NCBI RefSeq assembly: GCF_020179425.1
Contig: NZ_JAILYM010000002.1
Span: 1-64,000, forward strand
DNA length: 64,000 nucleotides
Direction of reading: 5' to 3'
Source: Novosphingobium percolationis
Lineage (GTDB): Bacteria; Pseudomonadota; Alphaproteobacteria; Sphingomonadales; Sphingomonadaceae
In this document: positions 1 through 7,939 of the stretch, piece by piece
How positions within the stretch are numbered: the stretch's first letter is position 1
Layout: each line of letters opens with the position of its first letter
The notes under the pieces: model-generated
What the model was told of the DNA's origin: nothing
Database searches by the model: none
What the model saw: only the letters and a program-made list of their open reading frames with translations
Position numbers and translations under genes: made by a program

Positions 1-117
1 AACTGCCGCCGCGAACCTAAGCCTCTGCAAGCTCAACCAAACCCAAAAATGTAGTGGTAACACTCGCGCCGGTGCGTGCATGTCATTGAACAAAAATGCC
101 TTTTCCAAAAGCACTGT

Positions 118-498
118 TCAAGTTGGGTTAGACCGGCGGTCGTTTTCGTTCTGCTCCATGAACAAGACGCCGTCCGCTTCTAGGCGCTTAAGCATTTCAT
201 GAAAAGCGCGGCCCGACAGATGCGCGGATAGCGTCGCATCCTTCACGATCACGTTGTCCTTCGAGAACAGATGCAGGATAAGCCGGAACTCGTGGCTCAG
301 CAGACCGAATCCTGTATCTGCGAACACGCTGCGATCAATATCGAGCATTGCGGAAAATACCGACTTTATGGTTTCCGCAGAAATGGGATTGGCAACGTTT
401 GCGCTAAAGCGACACGTTGTTTCTGATGCAATTATTTCACCAGATTTCATAAAAAGTCCCATCAGTGTAAAATCCGGATTTGCGAACGCATTTAACAT
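118..498 (-). CDS. Small MarR-like winged-helix regulator
   Basis: The product is 126 aa. Residues about 65-118 look like the winged helix of MarR-type regulators: a leucine-rich helix (LLSHEFRLILHLFSK), a recognition-helix-like stretch (SGRAFHEMLKRLEADG) and a wing ending in ENDRR, close to the DxRS/DRR end of MarR wings. The protein is shorter than a normal MarR (about 140-150 aa) and stops just after the wing, so the C-terminal dimerisation helix is missing or reduced. The gene is much more AT-rich than its neighbours and is divergent from the autotransporter gene. An AT-rich stretch full of TCATGA palindromes lies between them, a plausible operator region. Control of the adhesin is inference from position only. 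It could also be a decayed regulator. Confidence 0.6.
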   Translation of the reverse strand: MLNAFANPDFTLMGLFMKSGEIIASETTCRFSANVANPISAETIKSVFSAMLDIDRSVFADTGFGLLSHEFRLILHLFSKDNVIVKDATLSAHLSGRAFHEMLKRLEADGVLFMEQNENDRRSNPT

Positions 499-552
499 TG
501 TATTTGAATTTTTGTGATCGCGATATAAACTTTCACGCCAAATGAATATTTT

Positions 553-621
553 GCAACATCATCATGTCATGATTTTTCACGAGGATTATTCATGATGATT
601 TTGCATGTTATTAAATCATGA
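553..621. promoter_or_regulatory. Inverted repeat and TCATGA cluster between regulator and autotransporter
   Basis: Within the AT-rich 260-bp divergent region, bases 553-566 and 591-604 form an inverted repeat matching at 13 of 14 positions. TCATGA palindromes occur at 568-573, 590-595 and 616-621. Such clustered short palindromes are what a MarR-type dimer would bind. The binding role is inference. The rest of 499-758 is AT-rich and likely holds both promoters. Confidence 0.4.
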
Positions 622-758
622 ATAAAATTCCCCCGAAATTAATAGCGGCATTGTCACAATGTAATTAGCAGCATGATCCGGCTTTCAAGAGCTAAATTGT
701 TCTGAAATAATTCGGAAAAATTCTCTTGAATTCGTCACGTGGCATATTGGGGGCCTCA

Positions 759-3700
759 ATGACTAATCAGCGGAAATCGACCATGCAAAATGATCGCGTG
801 CGGCGTCGGCGCGTTGCGCTCGCCCTTACTTCGGCTCTCGTGTCGCTCGATGCCGGTCAGGCACTGGCGGAGAGCGTCACCGTGTCGGCTTCGGACAACG
901 CGGCTAGCGTCAACGCCCTGATCCTTGCGGCCGAGGCCAAGCCTGCGGCCGATATCGCGGTGACGATCTCTTCCCCTGCAGTGATCAGCGGTGGCGACAT
1001 CTTTCTGTCCCCGCTGGCGGCTGGCCAGGGTGATGGCGCGATCGCCTTCACCAACACCGGCAGCATCGGCACGGTCAAGACCGGCGTGATCACTGACTAT
1101 GTCGGCGTTGGTCTGTACGGCAAGGGCGTTGCAAGCGCAGCCAACACCGCGACAGTCAACAACACCGGCGTGATCACCAACGGCCTCAATGTCGCGAGCT
1201 TTGGCGGTGCGGTTTCGATCGTCAATGGCGGCACGGTCTATGGTGGCGTGTTCGCGAACGGCTTCGGCGATGTCAGCGTGACGACCGGGCCGACCGGTTC
1301 GATCGTCGCCAGCTCGCCCTACTGGGCGGTCTACGCTTCGGCTGACGCGACGAAGAAGTCGGTCACGACGGAGAATGTAACCACCACCACCGCGACCGGC
1401 GGCAACGCCACGGTCGATCAGCAGGGCAATGCCCTGCTCGCAGATGGCGGGCGGGCGCATGTGGCCGCCAATGCCGAAGCGGGCAACGCGACGGTGAACG
1501 TGGGCGGCAAGGCTGGCCTGGTCTATGCGGACGCTGGCAGCTATACCCCTTCCACGGTCGTTTCTTCGTCGCAGGAAGCGAAGGTTGGCGCCACCACGAC
1601 GACGTCGCAGTTCGACGTCGCCTATGGTGACCATGATGCGACTGTAACCATCGGCACCAGTGGCGACGTCTCGGGCGCTTTCGCCACGGCGTCGGGCGAT
1701 GCAACCGTCACCGTTGCCGGCAAGGTCGGCAGCAACGGCGCAAGCGCCACCGCGCTGACGACCGACACGACGTACAAGTATGCAGTGACGCTCGACGCGA
1801 GCGGGAACCTCGTGGGCACGGCTGAAAACAGCTCGTCCAAGCGTTCGGGCGGCGCTGCTGCCGTGACGATCGGCGCAAGCGGCTCGGTCGATGCATTGGT
1901 TCTGGCCCAGGGCAATACCGGTGCGACGGTCATCGTCGAGGGCGACGTCGCGGGTGATGTGAACGCCGTTCAGTCGGGCTCGACCGACACGACCTTCGCC
2001 CAGACGGTGGCCTATGGCGCCGACGCCGTGACCACCAAGACCGATACGACTTCGGCCCGCAGCGCAGGCACGGCTTCGGTCGCAGTCGGCGGCGGTGCGG
2101 CGATTGATGGCGGTGTTTCGGCCGTCGCCAATCGCGATGCGGGCGTGACCAATGCCGTCGGTGGTGTCGTCAAGGGCAGCATCTACGTCGATGCGCAGCC
2201 TGGCACTGACGTTACCTCGACCGAGACGGTCGTCGCATCGACAAAGGTTTCGGGCGACGGTTCGACCGACTACGCTTCGACCTCGACTTCGGTGGGTGGC
2301 GCGGCCAGCCTCGCCAACGCCGGTTACATCGGTGGCGATGCGACGCTGTTCGGCCTGACCGGCGCGACGGTGACCAATACCGGCCAGATCGCCGGCTCGA
2401 CCTATGTCAGCACCGGTGGCGCCAAGACCGAAATCGCCGGCAAGTCCAGCCAGCTGACCACGGTCGTTTCGGGCGTGTCCACGCAGAACAGGACCGCGTC
2501 GGAATCGACCACGACCACGGCGATCCAGGGTGACGTCACCGGCACCTATTCGGGCACCAACGGTCAGGTCAGCTTCTCGCCGATCCAGCAGGGCAACATC
2601 ACCCAGTCGGCCTCGGGCAATTCGACCGCCAACGTTTCGGGTACGGTCTACGGCTCGGTGACGTCGACGGCGGGGACGCTCGACAATTCGACCACGACGA
2701 GCGCCAACACTGCCGTGCTGGTGATCGATGGGGCGAAGCCCGCCAACAACACCTATGCCTTCGACGAGACCACGACCTCGTCGAGCACGAACAATGCCGG
2801 CACGAGCACGGTCAACATCTCGGGCCGTCTCTCCAGCGACACGTTCGGGACGACCACGGTCACTTCGACGGGCACGAGCGGCAGCGTCGTCAATGTCTCC
2901 GGCAAGGTCGATGGTTCGGTCACCTCGGCGGCGACGGGCTTGACCACGTCGACTTCGACGACGACCACCGCTCTGCGCCAAGCGGGTGCATCGTTCGTCA
3001 CCGTTTTGAACAGCGGCGAAAGCAGCGGTTCGAGCGCCGTCACCGGCGGCGCGGCCCAGGGCAGCGTGACCGGCACTGGCACGATCGACGGCAGCCTGTC
3101 GGTCAGCGGCGTCTCGCTGGCGAGCGCGCAGGTCGATGCAGGTGCGACCGTCGGCGGCAGCCTGTCGGTCGGTGCGTTCGGCTCCGACACCAGCTACGTC
3201 AGCAGCGATGTCACCACCTACGATCCGGTCGCGGACGAAGGCGTGCGTGAATTCGCCTCGTCGGGCAAGAGCGGCCCGGCGGCAGCTTCGGGCGATGCCA
3301 CGGCCAATGTCGATGGCCACGTCAATGGCAGCGTCAGCGTTGATGCAGCGAAGGGCAACGCGGCGGCCACCATCGGCGGTCAGGTCAACGGTTCGGTCTC
3401 CGTGTCCGCCGATGGCACCACCCACGAATATGCCGATACGAGCAGCTATGCCGGCAAGGGTGACTCGCTTTCGCTGACCGCTTCGACCTCGCATGACCGC
3501 TACACCCATGCAGGCGGCACGGCGTCGGTCACGGTCGCCACCTCGGCGGAAAAGCAGGCCGCACACATCGGGTCGGATCTGCCCAGCGTCGGTTCGGTCT
3601 ACGCCAATGGCTTCACCGGCGCGACGGTCACGATCGCCGAAGGTTCGCGCGTCGGCGGCGATGCGCAGGCCAACAGCGTCTACTTCGACGTCGATACGAC

Positions 3701-6254
3701 GACGTCGACGACCTATGCCCACGGCACCGGCGCACAGGTCTACACGTACGCCTACGCGCCTGTTGGCGGCACGGCTTCGGTCGTGAACGATGGTGTCGTC
3801 GATGGCCTCGCTTCGGCGAATGGCCGTTCGGTGGCGAGCGTCGTCAACAACGGAAAGGCCGGTAGCCTTTCCGCCAGCGCGCTGGACGAAAGCTACGCCT
3901 ACCAGCAAGTCGACAACGACATCTTCAACATCAACCCGGCGACCCATACGATCGACCGCACCTGGACCTACGCCCCGTCGGGCGGAGCGGCCACGATCGA
4001 CAACGCCGGTGAGGCGGGCGACGTCTATCTCTCCGGCGCTTCGGGTTCGCTGACCAACTCGGGCAAGATCACCGGGCAGATCACGCTGGGCAACTCGGTC
4101 ACCAACGGTACCTTTACCCAGAAGGTCACGTCGGCGACCACCGACTTCCCGACCCCGGCCTTCGTGCCGTCGGAAAGCCTGTTCGCGCAGACCTATACCG
4201 TAGAACAGAACGGGACGCTGGAAGGCGACATCCACGTCCAGGGTGCCGACGTCACCATCAGCGACACCGTCTACAAGACCAGCACGGTTGCCGCGACGAT
4301 CAACCTCAATACCGGCTCGGTCACGACCGGCACGATCATCGGCGAGAACGACACCGACACGGTCGTGAACGTGAAGGGCGGCGATCTGCTGCTCGTCGGT
4401 GCGCCTTATGTTCCGGCGAGCGTGACCAACGCGGTCCCGACCTACTCGGCGGGCCTCGTCGGCGGCGCGACCGGCGGCAGCTTTGCGCTGAACGTCGCGT
4501 CGGGCACGGTGCAGGTGAAGCCCGCCTATGACCTGACGCTGGAGAACCCGCTGCTGACCTTCGGTCTCAACGGCAACGTCACCGTTGGTGCGGGCGGCAA
4601 GCTGGTGGTCGGCGTGGTCACCGAGCACGCCAATGTCGGCGCTGGCGCGAGCATCGTCGCGGTCAACCCGACCGTCGAAGGTGCCAACCTCCACGTATCG
4701 GGCAACTTCGCCTCGACCGGCACGGTGGTCGTCGGTGTCAACGGAAGCCTCGTTCAGTCGCCGCGCTTTGCGCAGTCGGTCCAGGATGACTTCCTGGCCC
4801 CGATCGTCACCACCATCGGCAGCTTCGGCACGGCCTACACCACGCCTGAAGCGACCGGGAACCCGATCAACACCGCTTCGAGCGTGTCGGTCGGCGGCAA
4901 CCTCGATCTTGGCGGCAAGATCCAGGTCTACGTGCCGAAGGGCTCGATCTTCCTCGGCGATGGCTCGGAAGACCAGACCCTGTTCACGGTCGGCGGCACC
5001 ATTGCCAACACCGCGTCGGTCGAAACGAACCTTCCGTCTAACTTCGTCACCCTGGCTCCGGTCACGGTCGACAAGACGGTGGTGCTCAAGGTGTCGCGTG
5101 CCAGCTACGCCACGGCGGCGGACAACCGCAACGCGGCAGCTGCCGCAGTCGCGCTGGACAAGGCCATTCCCGGCGTTGTCCGCGTGCTGACGGCCGATGC
5201 CGTGGGGCAGCAGCTCTACAGCTCGCTCGCTCAGCTGAGCAAGGTGCAGGATGTTGCCAACATCGTGTCCAACCTCGACTGGACGCTCAACAAGACCGCT
5301 GCCGCCCAGGTGTTCAACGAACTGGCCTCGGCTTCGATCTACGGCTCGCTTGCCAACCTGCACCAGAATGTTGCGTTCGAAGGGCAGATGGACCTGCTGG
5401 CCCAGCGTCGTGAAGACGGTGAAGCGGCGATCGGACTGTGGATCGCGCCGGTCGGCAACTTCGCCAAGTTCAGCGGCGGCTCGTCGGGTGCGGCCCGCAT
5501 CGACGCCACCAGCTACGGCGCGGCGATCGGGCTCGACATCGGCTATGGCGCCAATGGCGGGTTCGGCATCGGCTTCGGCTATGCCAAGCACAACGTCGAT
5601 GCCCGCAACGGCACGGCGAGCGTCGATGGCGACACCTACACCCTGGGGGCTTACTGGACCCACGGTTTCGGTCCGCTCGCGGTCAATGCCAAGGTGGCCT
5701 ACGGCTTCTCGAAGTTCGACGGCCGCCGCGATCTGGCGCTGCTTTCGCGTCAGGTCACCGGCCACTTCCGCGGCAGCGAACTCGATGGCAGCCTCGGCCT
5801 TGCCTACAAGCTCGAAGCCGGCGGTTTCGACGTGACGCCGTTTGCCGACCTCTCGGTCCGTCACTGGCACCTCAACAGCTTCACCGAAGCCGGTGGCGCT
5901 GGCGTGGGGCTGGCGGTCGAAGGCAAGAGCAAGACCGTATTCGATCCCGAACTGGGCGTGCGCCTCAGCACGCTGGCGGTGGACAGCAACGGTCTGAAGC
6001 TGCGTCCCTATGGCAGCCTGTCCTACACCTTCCAGGGCAATGCCGGAACCTCGCGCCTGGTCGGCTTCGAAGGTGACATCGACGCCAACACCTTCGTGCT
6101 CGAAGGCGTTTCGCCCAAGGGCTACGGCACGGTGGGCCTCGGCATGACCGCTGTCATCGCCGACAAGGTCAACCTGTCGGTCGGTGGCAGCTACGCCTTC
6201 GGTAGCGGCAACAACACTGCCGCGATCCGTTCGGTCATCGGCTTCAGGTTCTAA
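759..6254 (+). CDS. Giant type Va autotransporter adhesin
   Basis: The product is about 1,831 aa and forms an outer-membrane autotransporter. ATG 759 is chosen because GGGGG lies 5 bases upstream; an in-frame TTG at 726 has no such signal. The signal peptide is residues about 1-38, with an RRRR n-region, a hydrophobic core and an ALA cleavage site. Residues 40 to about 1550 are a Ser/Thr/Gly/Val-rich passenger lacking Cys. It repeats short blocks of the type x-G-S-V-x-V (GSVTST, GSVSVD, GSLSVG), as expected of a beta-helix. Residues about 1551-1831 are a typical 12-strand autotransporter barrel, rich in alternating aromatic residues and ending in GFRF with the terminal Phe used for BAM recognition. 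No protease triad or lipase motif was seen, so adhesion or surface-layer function is the default inference. Confidence 0.93.
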   Translation: MTNQRKSTMQNDRVRRRRVALALTSALVSLDAGQALAESVTVSASDNAASVNALILAAEAKPAADIAVTISSPAVISGGDIFLSPLAAGQGDGAIAFTNTGSIGTVKTGVITDYVGVGLYGKGVASAANTATVNNTGVITNGLNVASFGGAVSIVNGGTVYGGVFANGFGDVSVTTGPTGSIVASSPYWAVYASADATKKSVTTENVTTTTATGGNATVDQQGNALLADGGRAHVAANAEAGNATVNVGGKAGLVYADAGSYTPSTVVSSSQEAKVGATTTTSQFDVAYGDHDATVTIGTSGDVSGAFATASGDATVTVAGKVGSNGASATALTTDTTYKYAVTLDASGNLVGTAENSSSKRSGGAAAVTIGASGSVDALVLAQGNTGATVIVEGDVAGDVNAVQSGSTDTTFAQTVAYGADAVTTKTDTTSARSAGTASVAVGGGAAIDGGVSAVANRDAGVTNAVGGVVKGSIYVDAQPGTDVTSTETVVASTKVSGDGSTDYASTSTSVGGAASLANAGYIGGDATLFGLTGATVTNTGQIAGSTYVSTGGAKTEIAGKSSQLTTVVSGVSTQNRTASESTTTTAIQGDVTGTYSGTNGQVSFSPIQQGNITQSASGNSTANVSGTVYGSVTSTAGTLDNSTTTSANTAVLVIDGAKPANNTYAFDETTTSSSTNNAGTSTVNISGRLSSDTFGTTTVTSTGTSGSVVNVSGKVDGSVTSAATGLTTSTSTTTTALRQAGASFVTVLNSGESSGSSAVTGGAAQGSVTGTGTIDGSLSVSGVSLASAQVDAGATVGGSLSVGAFGSDTSYVSSDVTTYDPVADEGVREFASSGKSGPAAASGDATANVDGHVNGSVSVDAAKGNAAATIGGQVNGSVSVSADGTTHEYADTSSYAGKGDSLSLTASTSHDRYTHAGGTASVTVATSAEKQAAHIGSDLPSVGSVYANGFTGATVTIAEGSRVGGDAQANSVYFDVDTTTSTTYAHGTGAQVYTYAYAPVGGTASVVNDGVVDGLASANGRSVASVVNNGKAGSLSASALDESYAYQQVDNDIFNINPATHTIDRTWTYAPSGGAATIDNAGEAGDVYLSGASGSLTNSGKITGQITLGNSVTNGTFTQKVTSATTDFPTPAFVPSESLFAQTYTVEQNGTLEGDIHVQGADVTISDTVYKTSTVAATINLNTGSVTTGTIIGENDTDTVVNVKGGDLLLVGAPYVPASVTNAVPTYSAGLVGGATGGSFALNVASGTVQVKPAYDLTLENPLLTFGLNGNVTVGAGGKLVVGVVTEHANVGAGASIVAVNPTVEGANLHVSGNFASTGTVVVGVNGSLVQSPRFAQSVQDDFLAPIVTTIGSFGTAYTTPEATGNPINTASSVSVGGNLDLGGKIQVYVPKGSIFLGDGSEDQTLFTVGGTIANTASVETNLPSNFVTLAPVTVDKTVVLKVSRASYATAADNRNAAAAAVALDKAIPGVVRVLTADAVGQQLYSSLAQLSKVQDVANIVSNLDWTLNKTAAAQVFNELASASIYGSLANLHQNVAFEGQMDLLAQRREDGEAAIGLWIAPVGNFAKFSGGSSGAARIDATSYGAAIGLDIGYGANGGFGIGFGYAKHNVDARNGTASVDGDTYTLGAYWTHGFGPLAVNAKVAYGFSKFDGRRDLALLSRQVTGHFRGSELDGSLGLAYKLEAGGFDVTPFADLSVRHWHLNSFTEAGGAGVGLAVEGKSKTVFDPELGVRLSTLAVDSNGLKLRPYGSLSYTFQGNAGTSRLVGFEGDIDANTFVLEGVSPKGYGTVGLGMTAVIADKVNLSVGGSYAFGSGNNTAAIRSVIGFRF

Positions 6255-6280
6255 GGTCCTCAGCCTGTACCAAGCCGAGG

Positions 6281-6316
6281 GGGGCGCCAACGATGTTGGC
6301 GCCCCTTTCCTTTTTG
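6281..6316 (+). terminator. Rho-independent terminator after the autotransporter
   Basis: A perfect 10-bp stem (GGGGCGCCAA / TTGGCGCCCC) with a 5-base loop begins 26 bases after the stop codon. It is followed by TTTCCTTTTTG, giving a classical intrinsic terminator. Confidence 0.9.
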
Positions 6317-6361
6317 TGCACCCGCCTTGCCCTGATCGTCCTTTGCGACCTTCAAGCTGCG

Positions 6362-6386
6362 GGAACCATTGTGTTTCCCGAACGTT
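6362..6386 (+). promoter_or_regulatory. EcfG-type general stress promoter
   Basis: GGAAC at 6362-6366 and CGTT at 6383-6386 are separated by exactly 16 bases. This matches the EcfG (general stress sigma) consensus GGAAC-N16/17-CGTT known in alphaproteobacteria. The predicted transcript start near 6393 precedes a GGGAG ribosome site and the ATG at 6421. It sits just after the autotransporter terminator, so it must serve the next gene. Confidence 0.75.
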
Positions 6387-6420
6387 GCGCCGCAACGGAC
6401 CTGATCGGGAGAACAATCGC

Positions 6421-6741
6421 ATGGATGAAGCCTGGACGATGCCGTCGTGGCAGGCCGCGCGGCCGTTGAGCACGGGGGACGATCGGTTTCGCCAGCTTTT
6501 TGCCGATCACGGGCCAGCGATGAACCCTGCCGTCGTAACGGATCTGAGTTCCCTCTACCTCGAAGCGCTCCTGCGCACCAACGTGCCGTCCTGGCTGCGG
6601 GCGCGGCTGCTTGGCGAACAGCGGCGCCGTCGTCGCGCGGGGTGGGGCGAACGGCTGCGGCTGCGCGCCCGCGTGCTGACGATGAAGTATCTGCGTCGTC
6701 GCAGGGCGGTGGGCGTTCATCGCTTTATGGGCCTTGGCTGA
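6421..6741 (+). CDS. Small basic protein, probably stress-induced
   Basis: The product is 106 aa with no family recognised. The N-terminal half is mixed and slightly acidic. The C-terminal half (from about residue 55) is strongly basic and probably helical, with runs such as EQRRRRR and KYLRRRRAVG. No signal peptide or membrane segment is seen. Support for a real gene comes from the GGGAG site 10 bases before ATG 6421 and from the EcfG-type promoter 35 bases upstream. Many EcfG targets are small uncharacterised proteins, so a stress role is plausible inference. The basic tail could bind nucleic acid or the membrane surface. Confidence 0.6.
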   Translation: MDEAWTMPSWQAARPLSTGDDRFRQLFADHGPAMNPAVVTDLSSLYLEALLRTNVPSWLRARLLGEQRRRRRAGWGERLRLRARVLTMKYLRRRRAVGVHRFMGLG

Positions 6742-6814
6742 CGGCCTGCGCTGAGGGGGTGGCAAGGGCGTCCTCGCCAGAATCCGGTTGCGCCACGTGG
6801 GCCTTCCTGATTGA

Positions 6815-6832
6815 TTTAATCACATGATTAAA
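6815..6832. promoter_or_regulatory. Perfect palindrome upstream of the crotonase gene
   Basis: TTTAATCA and TGATTAAA form perfect 8-bp arms around CA, ending 20 bases before ATG 6853. The position suits an operator over a promoter or transcript start. The cognate factor is unknown; a TetR or FadR-type protein of the island is a reasonable guess. Confidence 0.5.
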
Positions 6833-6852
6833 CAATCGAAGGGAAAGTCAGC

Positions 6853-7845
6853 ATGAGCCGCCGTATCGTCAAGTGGTCGCCACCCTATCGCGGCGAGAAC
6901 GTCGAGCGTCCGGACTTCGATCTGGTAGAGATCGAGCGCGACGGGCCGATCGGCCGCATCATCCTGAACTCGCCAGAGAAGCGCAATCCGCTGGGTTACG
7001 AGCGGTTGTTGCAGATCGAGATGGCGGCCAAGGAGATGGAGCTGGATGACGAGATCCGCGTCATCATCATCAAGGGGCAGGGGCCGAGCTTTTCGGCAGG
7101 CTACGACATCACGCCGACACCCGAGGGCGAGCCCAAGCGCAACACGCCCGAAAACGGTTATCACCATCCCGATCGTGATACCGCGTGGCAGGCCTACGAT
7201 CACGAGCACTTGCGCGTCTACACGTCACTGTTTGACCTGCAGAAGCCGGTGATCGCGCAGATCCACGGGCATTGCCTGGCGGGCGGATCGGAACTGGCCG
7301 CGTTCTGCGACCTGCGCATCGTGGCCGATGATGCCAAGATCGGCTGGCCGGTGGGGCGCAACTGGTCGCCCGGCAACCTGCAGATCACGCCCTGGCTGAT
7401 GGGCATGACGCGCGCGAAATACTACATGTTCACCAGCGAGGCGATCAGTGGCAAGCAGGCTGCCGAATGGGCGTGGGCGACCGAATCCGTGCCCGCAGAC
7501 CAGTTGGAAGCGCGCACCGAGGAAATCGCGCGCAAGATCGCGCTGACGCCCACCGACCTGATCATGCTGACCAAGCGGTCGATCAACCGCCAGTTCGAGA
7601 TCATGGGCTTCAAGACCGGTATGGCATCGAGCGCGGATCACCTCGCCATCGCGCTGCTGCGCCCCAGCTTCACGCGCGGCGACGAGTTCGTGGAGCGCTC
7701 GCACAAGATGGGATTGAAGGCCGCGCTCGACTGGCGCGAGCAGGCGTTTGACAACAAGATGTCGGACGAGGCGCGCGCGGCGGCTGGTGAGATGCCCGAA
7801 GGGGATGCGAAACCGGAAGGTGGGGCGCCGCGCTACGGGGGGTGA
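6853..7845 (+). CDS. Enoyl-CoA hydratase/isomerase family protein
   Basis: The 330-aa product is a crotonase-fold enzyme acting on acyl-CoA. The family oxyanion-hole signatures are visible: FSAGYDI near residue 80 and HGHCLAGGSEL near residues 138-148, whose Glu matches the first catalytic Glu of enoyl-CoA hydratases. The second catalytic Glu (normally in a QPE-like context) is replaced in IGWPVGRN, so simple hydratase chemistry is not assured. It could be an isomerase, hydrolase or C-C lyase. It is about 60 aa longer than a typical hydratase, through an N-terminal extension and a Gly/Glu-rich tail. GAAGGGAAA precedes the ATG. A paralogue with the same substitution lies at 19.5-20.3 kb. Confidence 0.9.
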   Translation: MSRRIVKWSPPYRGENVERPDFDLVEIERDGPIGRIILNSPEKRNPLGYERLLQIEMAAKEMELDDEIRVIIIKGQGPSFSAGYDITPTPEGEPKRNTPENGYHHPDRDTAWQAYDHEHLRVYTSLFDLQKPVIAQIHGHCLAGGSELAAFCDLRIVADDAKIGWPVGRNWSPGNLQITPWLMGMTRAKYYMFTSEAISGKQAAEWAWATESVPADQLEARTEEIARKIALTPTDLIMLTKRSINRQFEIMGFKTGMASSADHLAIALLRPSFTRGDEFVERSHKMGLKAALDWREQAFDNKMSDEARAAAGEMPEGDAKPEGGAPRYGG

Positions 7846-7876
7846 CGGAGAGGGCGCTTCGATGCTCATGCGCTGA

Positions 7877-7918
7877 CCAAAAGGAAGGCCCGGCCCACTG
7901 TGCGTGGTGAACCGGGCC
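7877..7918 (-). terminator. Terminator for the TonB receptor gene
   Basis: GGCCCGG at 7887-7893 pairs with CCGGGCC at 7912-7918. On the minus strand the stem is followed by TTCCTTTTGG. It lies in the convergent gap between the crotonase and receptor genes and may act in both directions. Confidence 0.65.
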
Positions 7919-7939
7919 GTTCCATCAGGTTGGATCAGG

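Noticed and set aside
1..117. Possible gene fragment at the left edge
   Set aside because: No frame with family similarity or start signal could be supported.
756..6473. Very long minus-strand open frame opposite the autotransporter
   Set aside because: High-GC codon bias of the plus-strand gene leaves the opposite frame open. The product is Arg/Asp/Gly-rich with no domain, while the plus frame has a signal peptide and barrel.
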